Positions 34,396 to 46,290 are shown, counted from the stretch's first letter. The stretch is 64,000 nucleotides of DNA from Nymphaea colorata (GCF_008831285.2 NC_045140.1:27670131-27734130); one strand, 5' to 3'. Notes: a model not told the origin generated them from the letters alone. Made by a program: numbers and translations.

Positions 34396-34859
34396 ATGGA
34401 GCGCTCCCCTGCTGCCCTTGTTTCGGGCTGCCTACTGCTGAGCCTTGGAATGCTCAACCATGGTACTCACGCCCAAAACTCTCCTCAAGACTTCCTTATT
34501 CCTCACAACGCAGCTCGTGCTGAAGTTGGCGTCGACCCAATCTCTTGGGACGACGCCGTCGCAGCCTACGCCCAGGGCTATGCGAACCAGAGGATTGGTG
34601 ACTGCAACTTGGAGCACTCCGGTGGCCGGTATGGGGAGAACATCTTCTAGGGCAGCGGTCTTCAGTTTAATGCCGCAGATGCCGTGGACTCTTGGGTGTC
34701 TGAAAAGAGTGACTACAACTACAGCACCAACACCTATGCCAGTGGAAAGGTGTGCGGGCTGGGCTGGGCTGCGCCAAGGTTGAGTGTAACAATGGTGGCA
34801 CCTTCATTACCTGCAACTACGACCCAGCTAGTAACGTTGATGGGGAGAGTCCCTATTAG
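34396..34859 (+). pseudogene. PR1: PR-1 pseudogene 3
   Basis: Starts like an intact PR-1 ([10 protein letters not shown], signal peptide to GTHA, then QNSPQDF) and reads normally to YGENIF. There a CAG to TAG change at 34648-34650 stops it after 84 residues. Beyond, the frame resumes ([20 protein letters not shown]), but the first CTC-type cysteine is Tyr (NTYASGK). About 35 bases covering the GHYTQVVW motif are deleted out of frame. The C-terminal PR-1 codons are still visible in another frame to the aligned TAG at 34857. It is the inverted-repeat partner of gene 1, but its 3' flank matches genes 2 and 5. Not functional as PR-1. Confidence 0.92.
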
Positions 34860-35063
34860 ATATGCAAGACATGCCCCGTGTTTGGCTTGTCCTTTTTGAG
34901 TATGTAATAAACAGAGCGTAGGTTCTCTCGTCTATATAAAATAAGTGGTAAGGGTGCACGTTGGCTAGCCCTCCCATATATATCCTACGTACGTTCTTTT
35001 GTTTCGAGATAGAGCTTCTGATCTTGGCCGGCCATGTAACTAAGGCAATTATACGGACATTAA

Positions 35064-35189
35064 CTGTTTGAATTAAAAAAGCAACTCAAACTCAACATTA
35101 ACTGCTTACTGCACGAATGCAAGCAAGAGTGTGCAGATGAGGACCATGTGGACTTCTGCACACGCAAACACACATTTGGATACTTATAA
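35064..35189 (+). pseudogene. DEFL exon-2 relic with four conserved cysteines
   Basis: An open stretch ending at TAA encodes INCLLHECKQECADED then HVDFCTRKHTFGYL. The spacing C-x4-C-x3-C-x8-C matches the middle of the intact DEFL peptides (C-x4-C-x3-C-x9-C, with CKLECA aligned to CKQECA). The first cysteine region and the terminal CxCxxxC are absent, and there is no clear acceptor. It lies just after PR-1 pseudogene 3 and opens the 4 kb unit that is repeated at 57.5 kb. Probably a decayed DEFL exon; a divergent short peptide is possible but less likely. Confidence 0.55.
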
Positions 35190-35589
35190 AGCCCTTACAG
35201 AAACATCCATATATGCTCATCCGGATGTGGATACTGATCTCTAGGTTTGAAACTAGAGATATTACGTCCTTCTGGTTGGAATTTGGAGAAGGAATTCGGA
35301 ATTTGATTTTTGAATTGCAGCCCACGGTTTCTTCGCAATTGCGTTGAACATGATCCTTCATAAGCTTAGCTGCTTAGTCATCCAAGTCATACACTGTTAC
35401 GTCGGAAACAGAACGGGAGAAAAAAGAAGAAAACGTCAAAGGACAACTGCTACAAATCCGCCATGTAACTTGCACTCGAATTTGACAACATAAAACCCTT
35501 ATACACTGCGTTTGGGTGAGAAAGATGCAACGTTGATCTCTTGCATGTGGATTGATGATGAAATTAGAGATAAACACTCTCATGATCTG

Positions 35590-36000
35590 TGCTACAGGAT
35601 GGTATGGCAGAAAGGGAACCCTCCCCTTTTAACCCAAGACAAGCTCAAAAGATTTGGGATTCACTTAGCAAATGGACGTTACCTGTGTGGTAATCAGGAA
35701 CGGGCAAATTAGCAAGCATATCACTCATTGTCAGAAAGCCAAAATGGATTGGGGATTATCGGGAGGAAGGTTGAATATTGCTAGGAAGGACTGGAATTCA
35801 GTTCAAGAAGCAGATAGATGGTGGTGGCGTAGAAAGTTCAGGTTTATTAAATGGCTGAGTTGTAGTTGGCATGCTTGCTTCCCTATCCCCCTGACCAAAA
35901 TATGGAAACGGAGAAAATGCGATTCTCATGGAGATGAAGTTGATGTTTTGGACAAACTTCAGTCGAATATATGGATATAAATTAAAGAACTTGCTATTAA
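35590..36000 (+). mobile_element. LINE ORF2 tail (zf-RVT region), relic
   Basis: Encodes LLTQDKLKRFGIHLANGRYL followed by CGNQE, then after a stop and shift HITHCQKAKMDWG, a Trp-rich DRWWWRRKFRF and SNIWI. This is the order of the zinc-binding region at the end of plant LINE reverse-transcriptase ORFs (LPTQDKL...LCxxxxE...HxxxHC...). It is interrupted by stops. The following 500 bases, to about 36,540, are duplicated too but not recognised. Confidence 0.65.
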
Positions 36001-37479
36001 TGCTACTTAGAGCACGCAGGACAAAGAAGCAATATGTTCATGGTCGTCCACAGGCATCGGGCCAGACCCGTGGACATCTTTTGCAAATCATTCTGTCATT
36101 GTGCAATCTGCTTGCAGATCGCTGCATGGAAAGGGGACGACAGAAGCAGGTTTACCTGGTTAAAGTCAGAAACTGTTCAAAGACTGTTGCCGATGTAAGA
36201 TTTTTTTTATGAACGGTATAGCTCGAGTCCGCTGCAATTGCTCCACAACTTGCTTCACGACCTGCCTGATTTTGAGGGAGGATTAAAACGGCGATCAGAT
36301 TTTCATATGGTGGTTTTGGGAAATCTTTGGGTGTGGATAAGCACGGGAGAATTTTGTATATTCTGAAATTTTCTGATCCTTCAGAAGAGGCTATTGACCT
36401 TCTAAGATGGCCCATTCCCCTTAATTCCAAACTGGAATGGGGTTATTTAGTTGTGCAGAGAGGTCATACTGCCTCATTTCTTCTGTTATTTTATTCTCTC
36501 ATGTAAATCCCTTTATTATTTGTAATAAAAAAGTTAAAAGAGCGAAACTGCTTATGGTCACAATTCCGTGAACAAAAAATTGTATACAGAATGTATAATG
36601 ATTAAAATATTACTGTTTAAATTATTAAAAAATGGTTTTTTAAAAGGACAAAACAAGGTTACAAAAAGAAGTTAAAAGTTTCTAATGTACATTTCTTTAT
36701 AAAAGACTTGGAATATACTCTAACCATCCTTTTTGTTTCTTTGTTTTGTGTATATTTGTGCATGCACATAGTTGCGCAAGCAAGAGGCCTCTTAGTCTTC
36801 CTCCCACGGGTTTGCAACGAAACATAGAACAGTTATATGTGACTTTGATGCATAAAAAGTTACAATTGGTGGTCTACGTAAAGAGATGTCACTAGAATAG
36901 TATACGGTATATTCTCTCAGAGAAGGGTTGACTATCACCTTCAACTCAAGACATGCTTGGATATGATAACTACAGCCTATGATATGATGTCTTGCTTTTT
37001 TGTTTTTTTTTACTTCCCTTTTTGCATGTACCGAGGCACCCAAGTCACCTTCACTGGCGAAATTAGAGCCTGAAGGGAAAGCGTTACAGTGGAAAGAAAT
37101 TAAACTCTTCAGCTTCACGGTTCCCTGGTCAACGTTGTCCGCCATTAATTTTTTTCATCTGTAGATATCCAACGCCATCCAATTCTGCACAACGTTTGTC
37201 CAGTCACGCTTGGCGAATCAATGTCTTAATTGCTAGTAAAAGAATTTCTAACCTTGCAGATCCATTAACAACGTAAACAACTTACGTAATGCATGCATGC
37301 GTCTTTCCTTTCACAACTTGCAAGTGACAGACGCCAACTTTCGAAAACGGTAGGTCGACATCGAGTTTTTTATACTAATAATAAGTCCTATTCAGGCACC
37401 AAAACAAAATCAGTTGTCTAACTTTGGATGACATACTTCTCAAAAATGATGTCGCCTATTCAAGCTGGGCATGGTGCTC

Positions 37480-37486
37480 TATAAAT
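37480..37486 (+). promoter_or_regulatory. TATA box of PR-1 gene 4
   Basis: TATAAAT in CATGGTGCTCTATAAATTT, 101 bases before the ATG. About 90 bases further up, at about 37,394, is the shared block CAGGCACCAAAACAAAATC that recurs upstream of most PR-1 copies here. Confidence 0.75.
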
Positions 37487-37586
37487 TTGAAAACCTTTCT
37501 CCATTATGCTATCACAAGCCCAAAGTACTTGGTTCCTAGATCAGACCACTCTCTCTTTTCTTTTGTTTTCTTCTTGTGATCAGTCA

Positions 37587-38078
37587 ATGAAGCGTTCCCC
37601 TGGCCTTCTTGTTTGGATCTGCCTGCTGGGCCTTGGAATGCTGTTCCGTGGCACTCACGCCCAAAACTCTCCGCAAGACTTCCTTGCTGCTCACAACAAG
37701 GCTCGCGCCCAAGTAGGTGTCGGCCATATGGTATGGGACGCTAACGTTGCGGCCTATGCCCAGAAGTATGCCAAGCAGAGGATCGGTGACTGCAGGCTGG
37801 TACACTCCCATGGGCCGTATGGGGAGAACCTCTTCCTGAGCAGTGTGCACCAGAACACTGCAAAAGATGCTGTGAACTGGTGGGTAGCCGAAAAGAGGTA
37901 CTACAACCACGCCACCAACACCTGTGCCTGTGGACAGGTATGCGCCCACTACACACAGGTGGTGTGGCGCAAGTCGGTGCGGCTGGGCTGCGCCAGGGTC
38001 AAATGCCACAACGGTGCCATCTTCATTACCTGCAACTACTATCCACCTGGTAACGTTAAAGGCGAGCGTCCTTACTAG
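37587..38078 (+). CDS. PR1: PR-1 type CAP-domain secreted protein (PR-1 gene 4), basic, with an extra cysteine
   Basis: Intact single-exon PR-1 of 163 residues. I start at MKRSPGLLVW, aligned with the paralogs, although 27 further codons upstream are open. The signal peptide is 1-25 (ending GTHA). The six PR-1 cysteines and the cavity residues H73, E80, E102 and H121 are present, and the C-terminus is CNYYPPGN with CAPE-like end PPGNVKGERPY. Unlike its neighbours, the loop before the central motif reads CACGQVCAHYTQ, so Cys115 is a seventh, apparently unpaired cysteine in the mature protein. The protein is rich in Lys, Arg and His compared with the acidic genes 1 and 2 and is likely a basic PR-1. 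Its directly duplicated partner at 60.0 kb is dead. Confidence 0.96.
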   Translation: MKRSPGLLVWICLLGLGMLFRGTHAQNSPQDFLAAHNKARAQVGVGHMVWDANVAAYAQKYAKQRIGDCRLVHSHGPYGENLFLSSVHQNTAKDAVNWWVAEKRYYNHATNTCACGQVCAHYTQVVWRKSVRLGCARVKCHNGAIFITCNYYPPGNVKGERPY

Positions 38079-38164
38079 ATCTATAGTGCGTGCCAAATTA
38101 ACATTTGGCTTGGTCTTAATTTACTTTGAGTTGTAATAATCAGAGCAGAAGCTCGTCTACTTGG

Positions 38165-38170
38165 AATAAA
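38165..38170 (+). terminator. Polyadenylation signal of PR-1 gene 4
   Basis: AATAAA 87 bases past the stop in the context GGAATAAAATGTAAG shared with genes 1 and 6. Confidence 0.6.
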
Positions 38171-39329
38171 ATGTAAGACTGGATGCATACTGTAGTTTAA
38201 ATAAATAAATATAGATATTAGTGGTCATTTGCACATGAATCTACCCTCCCCAATGCTCAAGGCAGATTCATTTCATGGTATCCATTTGCCACTCGTGCCA
38301 AACTGCCTCTAATTTTCATGAAATTTGATGGTACTGGACGTTTTTTCGCTACTGCCCTTCACGTACACTATTCTATACTTGTTTCTGCTGTTAGAAACGT
38401 GGATGGGATGAAATGGATGACAGTTTTACGTTCAAGGAAAAAAGAATAATTGTTGGGAGAAGTGAGGCCATTTTGGTAAGGTAAGGAGCAAATGGCACAA
38501 CGGATTTGGTTGTGTCTCGATCTGCAGTTTATTTTGAAACTAGATAACGCGCGCCAAGAAATGTTATTTTTTCAATCATTTGAAAAGCCAAATGATTTTG
38601 GTGAATCAAATCGAGAATCATATTGATTAAAATGTATTTTATATTTAAAAATAAATAAAATTGAACAGAAATGGGTGACGAGAGGGAGAGCCTCCCCGGC
38701 CACCAAAAGAATCCGAAGAAAGGACCCCCTCTGAAAATTGAAAACCAAAAACTACAAACAGAAAAGAATACCGTGAAACTTTTTTGTCACAAGAGGATGA
38801 GCAGAGGCGACCGATTGTGCCACTATTGTGCATGTTACGCCGGCATGCTGCTGTTGCTTTAGCGAACAAAAAGGGAAAAGGTGCAAGGCAGATAGGAGCG
38901 TAAGAGGGTGCTACACTGTAAAATTTTGCAATCCTGCATGTCATGATCATTCATGTTGGATGAACAAAAACATATCAAATATTAACTTGTCTTCGTGTTG
39001 TCATTGCGAGAATCTACGAGGGATAGGACTCGACTCATCGGTATGAATCTGACCATTCTTGTTGCTTTTAACAAGAGTAATCAATCAAAAACCATATTAA
39101 GTGTTTAAGGTCCCATTGTTGTCAAACCTAAATGCAACAGGGAATCCTTAATTTAAAAATTGGAAGTTTTTGAAACTAAGTGGATCATTAAAGATTAGAA
39201 AACATGCATTAAGAAATTCTTTAATTAAGTAATATAGTTCATGATCCATGTCATCATAGATCCATGCAAGGGTTAATTCCTAGGTCTAATATAGATGCAT
39301 GAAAAACTAGATTCAACGCATAATTAAGA

Positions 39330-39920
39330 TCTGGTTTCCATGTTTGGGTCGTAGACCTAGGAAAACATCAATTCAAAGTTTAGATTCAAGTTCCTCAACT
39401 AAAGATGATGCAAACATTCATTAACGATCCAGAGAGTTGAAATCCTAACTGAGAGTTGACTCAATTCATAATGATTGTTGATTCAAAGTCCATGATCCAA
39501 ATCTGAAATGAAATTTAATGATCCAATGTCCAAGATGAGGGATTTAGGGTTTTGGATAAAGGTCTGAAATCTGGATCTGAGTAACATGAAATCCAAATCC
39601 AAAGGTGTTGATATGAAATCCAGTTCTAGGATCAATCCTTCATAAGGTCTAAGTTCAATAATCCAATTCTTTCGATCCAACTCATATTCAAATTTGTCAT
39701 ATCCAAATCCAATCTTGTTTCAATCTTAAATTCGATATTTAAATCCAATTCAATGAGATCTGGATTCAATTCCTTTAAGATCCACGTGTCCAACCTTATT
39801 GACAATTGGGTTAAACTTCCTAGGCTTTAGGCTCAGTCTAATTAGGGTTTGAGTTTAACTTGGCTAAGGTTTAGCTTTAACCTGACTGTGATTTAGTTCT
39901 ACCCTGACTAGGGTTCAAAC
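39330..39920 (+). repeat. Dispersed repeat, copy 1 (partner 51230-51850)
   Basis: About 600 bases shared at high similarity with 51,230-51,850 in the same orientation (landmarks GGGTCGTAGACCTAGGAAAA and GGGTTTTGGATAAAGGTCTG). Non-coding. It may be part of an LTR element, but I saw no diagnostic motif. Confidence 0.7.
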
Positions 39921-41412
39921 ATAGGTACATAATTTCAAATATCAAATCTTGGGTTAAGATATTGAGAGAAGACTCTGATTCAGGTAGGTTTAATACCAAG
40001 AATTAGGTTTCAATCATGAGCGAATCCAGGTTTTTAGAAAAATAAGTTTGAAAGAGGCCAATTTGACAAGGTTCATTCGAAAACTATGATTCTGAAAACT
40101 GTATTTTCATATAATCAATTGAAGCCAAGCATATGAATGAGATATTGCCGCAATTATATAGCTGACGATCATAACATGATTAAAATGAAACCTAGACATG
40201 TGCATTTTGAAGTGAATGGATGCATTACAAGAGCAAACTACGTAAATGCACACAATTAAGCAAATTAACGAGAATAAAATAAAGCAAAAGATATATAAAC
40301 GCATGAATGGTATGATATTTCAAAATTATATAGTATTCAAATTGAAATTAGGGCTTTCACCTGAAATTAGGGTTTTACTACCCCTTTCAAAGATGAAGGG
40401 TGGATGTCACACAATACAGCTTCCAAAGGTTTTTTAATTAAAAAAAAAAATTACCAAAACAGGCACTTCCATTTTTCAGGGAGAAAATCAGGCGATTCAG
40501 TCTGATTCGCCCGATACCCTAGAAGGTAGGGCGATCATTGGTGCCCCTTGAACAATGAGGCCAAGTCTGTTTAAAAAGCAGCCAAGCACGGGCCATGAGT
40601 CATGAGAATGTCAGGTTAAACTGCACATACGCTTCCAATCCAGCTGTGTTTAAGATATGGGAATGTAAAGAACACACCCACATAACACCGTGATCATGTA
40701 ATTTTAATTTCTTTCTAATTTTCTTTTCATTAATTTTGTCCGAAAAGCAATAGTTTATATTTCCATGTCAATCAAAAAACTGGCAGTTGTTTCTATCTAG
40801 ATGTCAAGGAATTTTATCATAGTCAATGACAGCATTTCTACAAAGAATGAATGGTATCCGTCATTGGCGCTTTCGGATGAATGGTATCCATCGATATTAT
40901 TAAGCTAATTAACATCTCGCTGTGGTACGGACTTAAATTGGACAACAAATACAATCCTGAATGACCATAATATCATTGATCATCAAAGTAGGAAGCTGAG
41001 AAAATTAAAAGTTCAAACAAACATTTATTTTTAAAAATTCCTAAAGTATCCCAACTCTCATTTTCTTTTTTTTTTAGGATGGATATACGTTGCGTGAACC
41101 ACCATGCACTCGGTTTGCCAAAGGATGCTCGTTATGCGCACATTCCTGTGCATAAAAATTGTGAACACGAGTGTTCAATGATCAAAATACTTTTGATAAC
41201 TTTTTTTTTAAAAGGATAAAAGAAAATGATGAAAAAGTTAGGAAGTCTAAATTTTCAATTGTTTTATAAAAAAAATAAAAAATACCCCCTAACTCATGCG
41301 TGTTGTACCCAATTTCATCTCCTTCTCCAATCCCTCTTCTTCAGCGAGAGGATAGTCCCGGAGGGTGATGCTTTCCCCTCCCACCGTCACCGCAAGAGGA
41401 GGTAAGGATCAC

Positions 41413-41416
<4 letters not shown>

Positions 41417-41476
<60 letters not shown>
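41417..41476. repeat. (TA)30 microsatellite
   Basis: Sixty bases of uninterrupted TA. Confidence 0.97.
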
Positions 41477-41479
<3 letters not shown>

Positions 41480-42102
41480 GACTTCCGGTCAATGTTTTCC
41501 ATCTTTTTATTTTTTTCGTCCGGTCAGCTTTTTCCATCATTTACTTTTCTCATCTGGAATCCAGTACAATCTAATTTCGTACAACTTGTGCGCAATCACA
41601 GGTCGCAACTCAATTTCTTAACTGCTCCATCCGATATTCTAATTCATTTTTTGACAACTTAACTGTTCATGCTTGGGTCTTTTTTTGCAACTTGCAAGTA
41701 ATTATGAGGACTCGAGAGACCAAATTTGAATTTCTATTCAGACATCAAATCAGAAATAGAATCGTCCGAAGGTTGGCGAAGTAAATTGTAAACATGAGGC
41801 TGATGTCTGTTCAGTTTCTTGAGTTTGAAAATGCTTGCACTCGTATTGTAAAGACTTCGATTCTCAATCACTAAAGCCTCTGCGCGCTTCTCTGAGTTTC
41901 ACCTACAATACAATGAGTTTCACCTCTGCGTGCTTCTCTGAGTTTCATGTACAATACAATATATATATACTTTTTGGTGTACGTCATTGGGCATACTACA
42001 TACAAAAACATCAGGGGAACCTTCTACCTTGGATGGCATACTTTTCAAAGACGATATTCACTAAGGTGACCATGGAGCCAGTTCAAGCTGTCCATGGTGC
42101 TC

Positions 42103-42109
42103 TATAAAT
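42103..42109 (+). promoter_or_regulatory. TATA box of PR-1 copy 5
   Basis: TATAAAT in CATGGTGCTCTATAAATTTGG, 134 bases before the ATG. The upstream block CAGACATCAAATCAGAAATAG at about 41,742 is a variant of the motif shared by the PR-1 promoters. Confidence 0.72.
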
Positions 42110-42242
42110 TTGGCAACCTCTCCCCATTTTTCTGTCACAAGCCCAAGAGATAGCTCCGCTTTGTTAAGGAAGTACCTGCTTTCCTACCTAGAGTTGTTCT
42201 TTGAAAACCTCTACGTTTCCTTTCTTTCGTGTGATCATCCCC

Positions 42243-42733
42243 ATGGAGCGTTCCCCTGCCCTTGCTTGGGTCTCCCTATTGCTGGGCCTTGGAATGCTCA
42301 TCCATGGCACTCACACTCAAGACTCACCCCAAGACTCAGTTGATGCTCACAACACCGCTCGTGCCGAGGTTGGCGTCGGTCCAATCTCTTGGGACGACAC
42401 CGTTGCAGCCTACGCCCAGAACTATGCCAACCAAAGGATCGGCGACTGCAACCTGGTGCACTCCGGCGGCCAGTATGGGGAGAACATCTTCTGGGGCAGT
42501 GGGCGTGACTACACCGCAGTTACGCCGTGAACTCTTGGGTGTCTGAAAACAGTGATTACGACTACAGCACCAACACCTGTGCCAGTGGGAAGGTGTGCGG
42601 GCACCACATTCAGGTGGTCTGGCGCAACTCGGTGCGGCTGGGCTGCGCCAAGGTCACGTGTAACAGTGGTGACATATTCATCACCTGCAACTACCACCCT
42701 GCTGGTAACGTTGTAGAGGAGAGTCCCTATTAG
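42243..42733 (+). pseudogene. PR1: PR-1 copy 5, single frameshift
   Basis: Reads as a normal PR-1 from [10 protein letters not shown] through the signal peptide (ending GTHT) to [15 protein letters not shown]. There one base is missing at about 42,519-42,521 and the frame ends at TGA. In the next frame the protein continues without interruption ([17 protein letters not shown]) to the normal end at 42731-42733. All six PR-1 cysteines are encoded. The central motif is changed to GHHIQVVW instead of GHYTQVVW, and the C-terminal peptide is [11 protein letters not shown]. Promoter, TATA box and 3' flank are intact and closest to gene 2. It is either a very young pseudogene or an intact gene with a base-call error. 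Confidence 0.9.
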
Positions 42734-42799
42734 ATATATAGGACATGCCTACATTTGGCTTGTCCTTCTGGCTTTGTAATAAACCGAGCGTAGGCTCGC

Positions 42800-45700
42800 T
42801 CATCTATATAGAATAACTTGTGAGGGTGGACGTTGGGTAGCTAGCCCCGTTGATATATCCTACGAACTTTATCCACCGTCCTCCGTTGCTTACTTATCCC
42901 GTCAAATAGTATCTACATGTACTTTGTGATAAAAATTGCATCCTTTTCTGTCGCTGTTTGAGAGAGACAAAAAGAGAGAGTCTAATCATGATTTCGGTCG
43001 TCGTCTATTCATGCTGAATGAACGAGCTTGATCCTCATCAACTTCCATTTATAACTGGGCGGCGATGCTCCAACGAAGGAGCTTGATTCATTTTAACTTT
43101 AAAAGTGAAGACAGGCACCATCTTTCATCCTAAAAGGACAAATGATATACGGGAAAACGGCTAGGGTTACTATTTGCAGCACTTCATGAGTGATCAGCTT
43201 AATTCATACCGAGGCACTCGCTTTGCTTTGTCATAAGCAAACGCTACAGCACCAATCAGGTGTACTTTTGGATGTGAACCTTGTTACCATATTTTGATTG
43301 AATATTATGCATCAAATAATGTTAATTGCCTGTTGACAAGAATGACATAGCGTCGCTAGGCGCACCGGAAGTTGCAGCACTTCTGGTCAAGGGTCAGGTG
43401 ATGGATAAAGAGCGCAGTATAGCAGTGGAAATAACCGTCGTCTGACTAGCAGGATAAGGGGCAGCACCTGTGACAAAGAAAATAGAGAGAAGAAAGAGGA
43501 GAAAGCGAAAAAGAACTGTATGAGGGTTTACTTCTGAGAGGCGCACAGTTGATTTCTCAACGATAATGTATTAAGATAAAGACGCTGGGTTTTATAGACC
43601 GCCTCTCAAGATTTCTCCAATTACCCAGCTACGGTTATGGCAAGGAGATTTAAGGTAAGAATCAAAACGGTAACATAATATCATGATTTATTTCTTGTTT
43701 TAATTCTATAATTGCAGGATCTTCTTTGCAGTTACAAAATGAAAGGATAGGGCTCAGGGCCACTACCCAACATGGGGTTCATGGCTGCCTAGCTTGTCCA
43801 TGGTCATATTTGAATACGCCAGGTTTCTGGTGCAGTCGGTACTACCAGCTTGTCCAAATGAGTCATACTGATGTGATCACATAAGCCCATACCATGATGT
43901 GATCACATAAGCCCATACCAAAATTTAAGGTCTATCAAACTTTAAACTTCAATCCAGATCTTGTTCAGTACCGCTTCCCGATTTCCCACTAACAACACAT
44001 GAATTGAAGATGAGGTTGCTTTTGAACTTGTCCGTAAGGTTCTTACATTTGAAGAATTTCAAATTATAACAAATCATGATGCAGTTCGAATACATCGACC
44101 AATTTGCATATAAGTAATTAAGGTGGCGACTGCTTCTGTTTTTATAAATAGTTATGACAAGTATTTGCCGATGGCTTTTGAGATATCTTAACCGTACTTT
44201 CACACAATTTTTCGTTTCTTCTCATGCTTACTTCAGGATCAATTTTGTAAAAATAGATCAAAACACGTCGCTTGCCTGTTGCCTAAATGATACAGCGTAT
44301 CAACCTGTATTGGCCAATATTTTTAACGTGATTCTATCTTATTTTTATTTGCAGATTTGTTTATTAAGTAAATTAAAAAAACTTTAAAATTTCTGGGTCG
44401 TTATACCCGTGATGGGCCGAAGCTGCTTTTGGGTCCACCAGCGAGCCGCGTCGTAGATCACGTAAGAAGGTCTGTTTGTTGATTTAATACTTGGTAGATA
44501 CAATCTGATCTGTCCCTCATCGTAGGGCTGCGCACGAGCAGAGTTGAGCTCGAGCTCAGTCAGCTTCAGCTTGGCTCGATTCATGTTTAGTCAGCTCGAG
44601 CTTGACACGAGCTTTACATTTTCAACTCAAGTTCGACTCAGGCGGCTCGTTTATTTTTTATTCATGCATGCTTTTCCACACTGACTATGCTATGGTGGTG
44701 TGTTCGGTAATGACACCTGCCATGAGAAGTGCTTAAAGGCAGGAGAAAAAGTGTGGGCGAGAAAAAAAAAGGAAGGAAAAATAACGATCAACTTGGTGAG
44801 AAAAGAGAAATTGGTGAGAAAAGAGAAAAATGAAAGGGAAAATGAAAATGTTGATTGATTGGAAAGCTTAAGATGAAATTGAGAATTGGGAGTGACTCCG
44901 TTTGTCTCCCTTTTGCAATTCCAATGAAAATCTTGTCGGGAGTGACTCCCATTTTATTGTCCCTTTTGCAATTGAACGATTGCAAAAGCACTTCACCGAA
45001 CTTGTTGAGAAGATGGGTTTAATTTTGTTCTTCAAACCCAAAATCAAAGTCAACGGTCAAATATCATAAGAAGACGTCACTCTTGCAGTCAGTCGTGCAC
45101 CAGCAGAGCCTAGGATGTTAAAGCTTGACTCGTTTGGAATGACTGGATCATTCATGTCTTAATGAGCTCGGTCGAGTTGAACTTATTTTTGGAAGCTCGA
45201 ACCAAGTTTAAGCCAATTGAGTTTTGAAACATCAAACTTCGTTGAATGAGGTAGAATAGCAACTCAAACTCATAGGTTAAAAAGTTTCAATTTTAAGTTA
45301 ATGGGGAAAACAAAACAACTCACCCATCGTGAGGAAAGCATATCAAAACATATGCATTTTTTTTTCCGTATGTCTAAAGTTTTGTTTTTCCAAAAAAAAA
45401 AAAGAAAAAGAAAAGCCAAGTGGGGAATGAATATGAAATATTGTTTTAGTTGTGCTCTTGTGGGGAGCCTCTTTGGTAGTGGTGGTGGAGAAGGAGGTGA
45501 CCGGTTGCCCGTGGCCGGTGGGTGGTTTGGGTCTTTTTTTTTTATATATATGCCAAAGGGAGAGTGTTGTGTAATTGTAGCTTTAGAATTGTCTAGATCT
45601 GTAAAATGATTTTAATTATTAGAGGAATTGTCATCTGCGTTTATTTTTTTCCAATGAATTGCATCTTTGACATGTGCAGCGGTGAAGGAGTCGTCTCTCC

Positions 45701-46252
45701 TCTTTTTTTTTTTTGTACGTCAGGTTCTTTTGGAGAGGCACTTCTTGTTTTCTTTGGACATAAACTATGGAAGTTCTTGCTTTTGGGATCCGTAGGGTCT
45801 CTTGCAAAAGATGATTATAAATAGTGCTGCGCTCATTAGCATTCCATACCCTTTTCGTACAAAATGTGGACATGAATCTCAGTCATCAAAACAATAAAAT
45901 CTATCTACCTAAAATGGCATTGCGACGCATAAATAAGTTTTTTAAGAGTCAACAACATCCTTTTAAGTATATAAAAGTCACTTTTGTGTTGATTTTCATA
46001 CTATAAAACATAAAGATTAATAAAGTTTGAGTTGAAATAATAAGTGGTTGTTATGTATATATATGTTTTGTTAATTTTTTTTTTGTCTTTCATTATGATA
46101 CAGACCAAGACCCATTTGTACAGGATCTGTATTTTTACTGAATTAGTTTTTTGTTCAAGTTACCAAACAAGAACACCATTCATCTAAATCCAAACAATTC
46201 TACTGATAGTAAATGTGAGATTGGAAGAACAAATTATGACTGTGTGCATACA

Positions 46253-46290
<38 letters not shown>

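Larger units (their letters stand above)
29150..34859. repeat. Right arm of the large inverted repeat (partner 574-5960)
   Basis: Reverse-complement counterpart of the left arm, with the same order: DEFL upstream DNA, DEFL exon 1, HMA pair, about 2.5 kb of non-coding DNA (31,520-34,200, no gene seen), then PR-1. Differences include a large TC expansion in the PR-1 leader and the damage to the PR-1 gene. Past the PR-1 stop the arms diverge. Confidence 0.85.
35060..39130 (+). repeat. Direct duplicon, copy 1 (partner 57490-61080)
   Basis: Holds, in order, a DEFL exon-2 relic, a LINE tail, about 1 kb of PR-1 upstream DNA, PR-1 gene 4 and its 3' flank. The same order is found about 22.4 kb downstream. 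Copy 1 has about 400 extra bases at 38,300-38,700 not present in copy 2. Confidence 0.87.
39131..41700. other. Repeat-rich stretch without genes
   Basis: 39,330-39,920 is one copy of a dispersed repeat. The rest is AT-rich with no supported gene. A 45-codon frame near 41,080 (MDIRCVNHHALGL...) follows an AG and has three cysteines but was not accepted. Confidence 0.45.

Noticed and set aside
36000-36540. Possible continuation of a protein gene after the LINE tail (frames with HILKFSDPSEEAIDLLRW)
   Set aside because: Protein-like words are seen and are duplicated at 58.4-58.9 kb, but stops break every frame and I recognise no family.
37506-37586. 27-codon extension upstream of PR-1 gene 4
   Set aside because: Lies in the leader just after the TATA box; paralogs align at the downstream Met with its signal peptide.
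37584-38096. Long open frame antisense to PR-1 gene 4 (170 codons), and similar antisense frames at other PR-1 copies
   Set aside because: Shadow of GC-rich PR-1 codons; no family similarity or supporting signals.
41080-41218. Short cysteine-containing frame after an AG, possibly a DEFL exon (MDIRC...CEHEC)
   Set aside because: Only three cysteines, no CxC, no signal-peptide exon upstream, and no similarity to the DEFL copies.
44699-45003. Possible small transposon with GTTCGGTAATG / CTTCACCGAAC ends
   Set aside because: Only about eight matching terminal bases and no target-site duplication.
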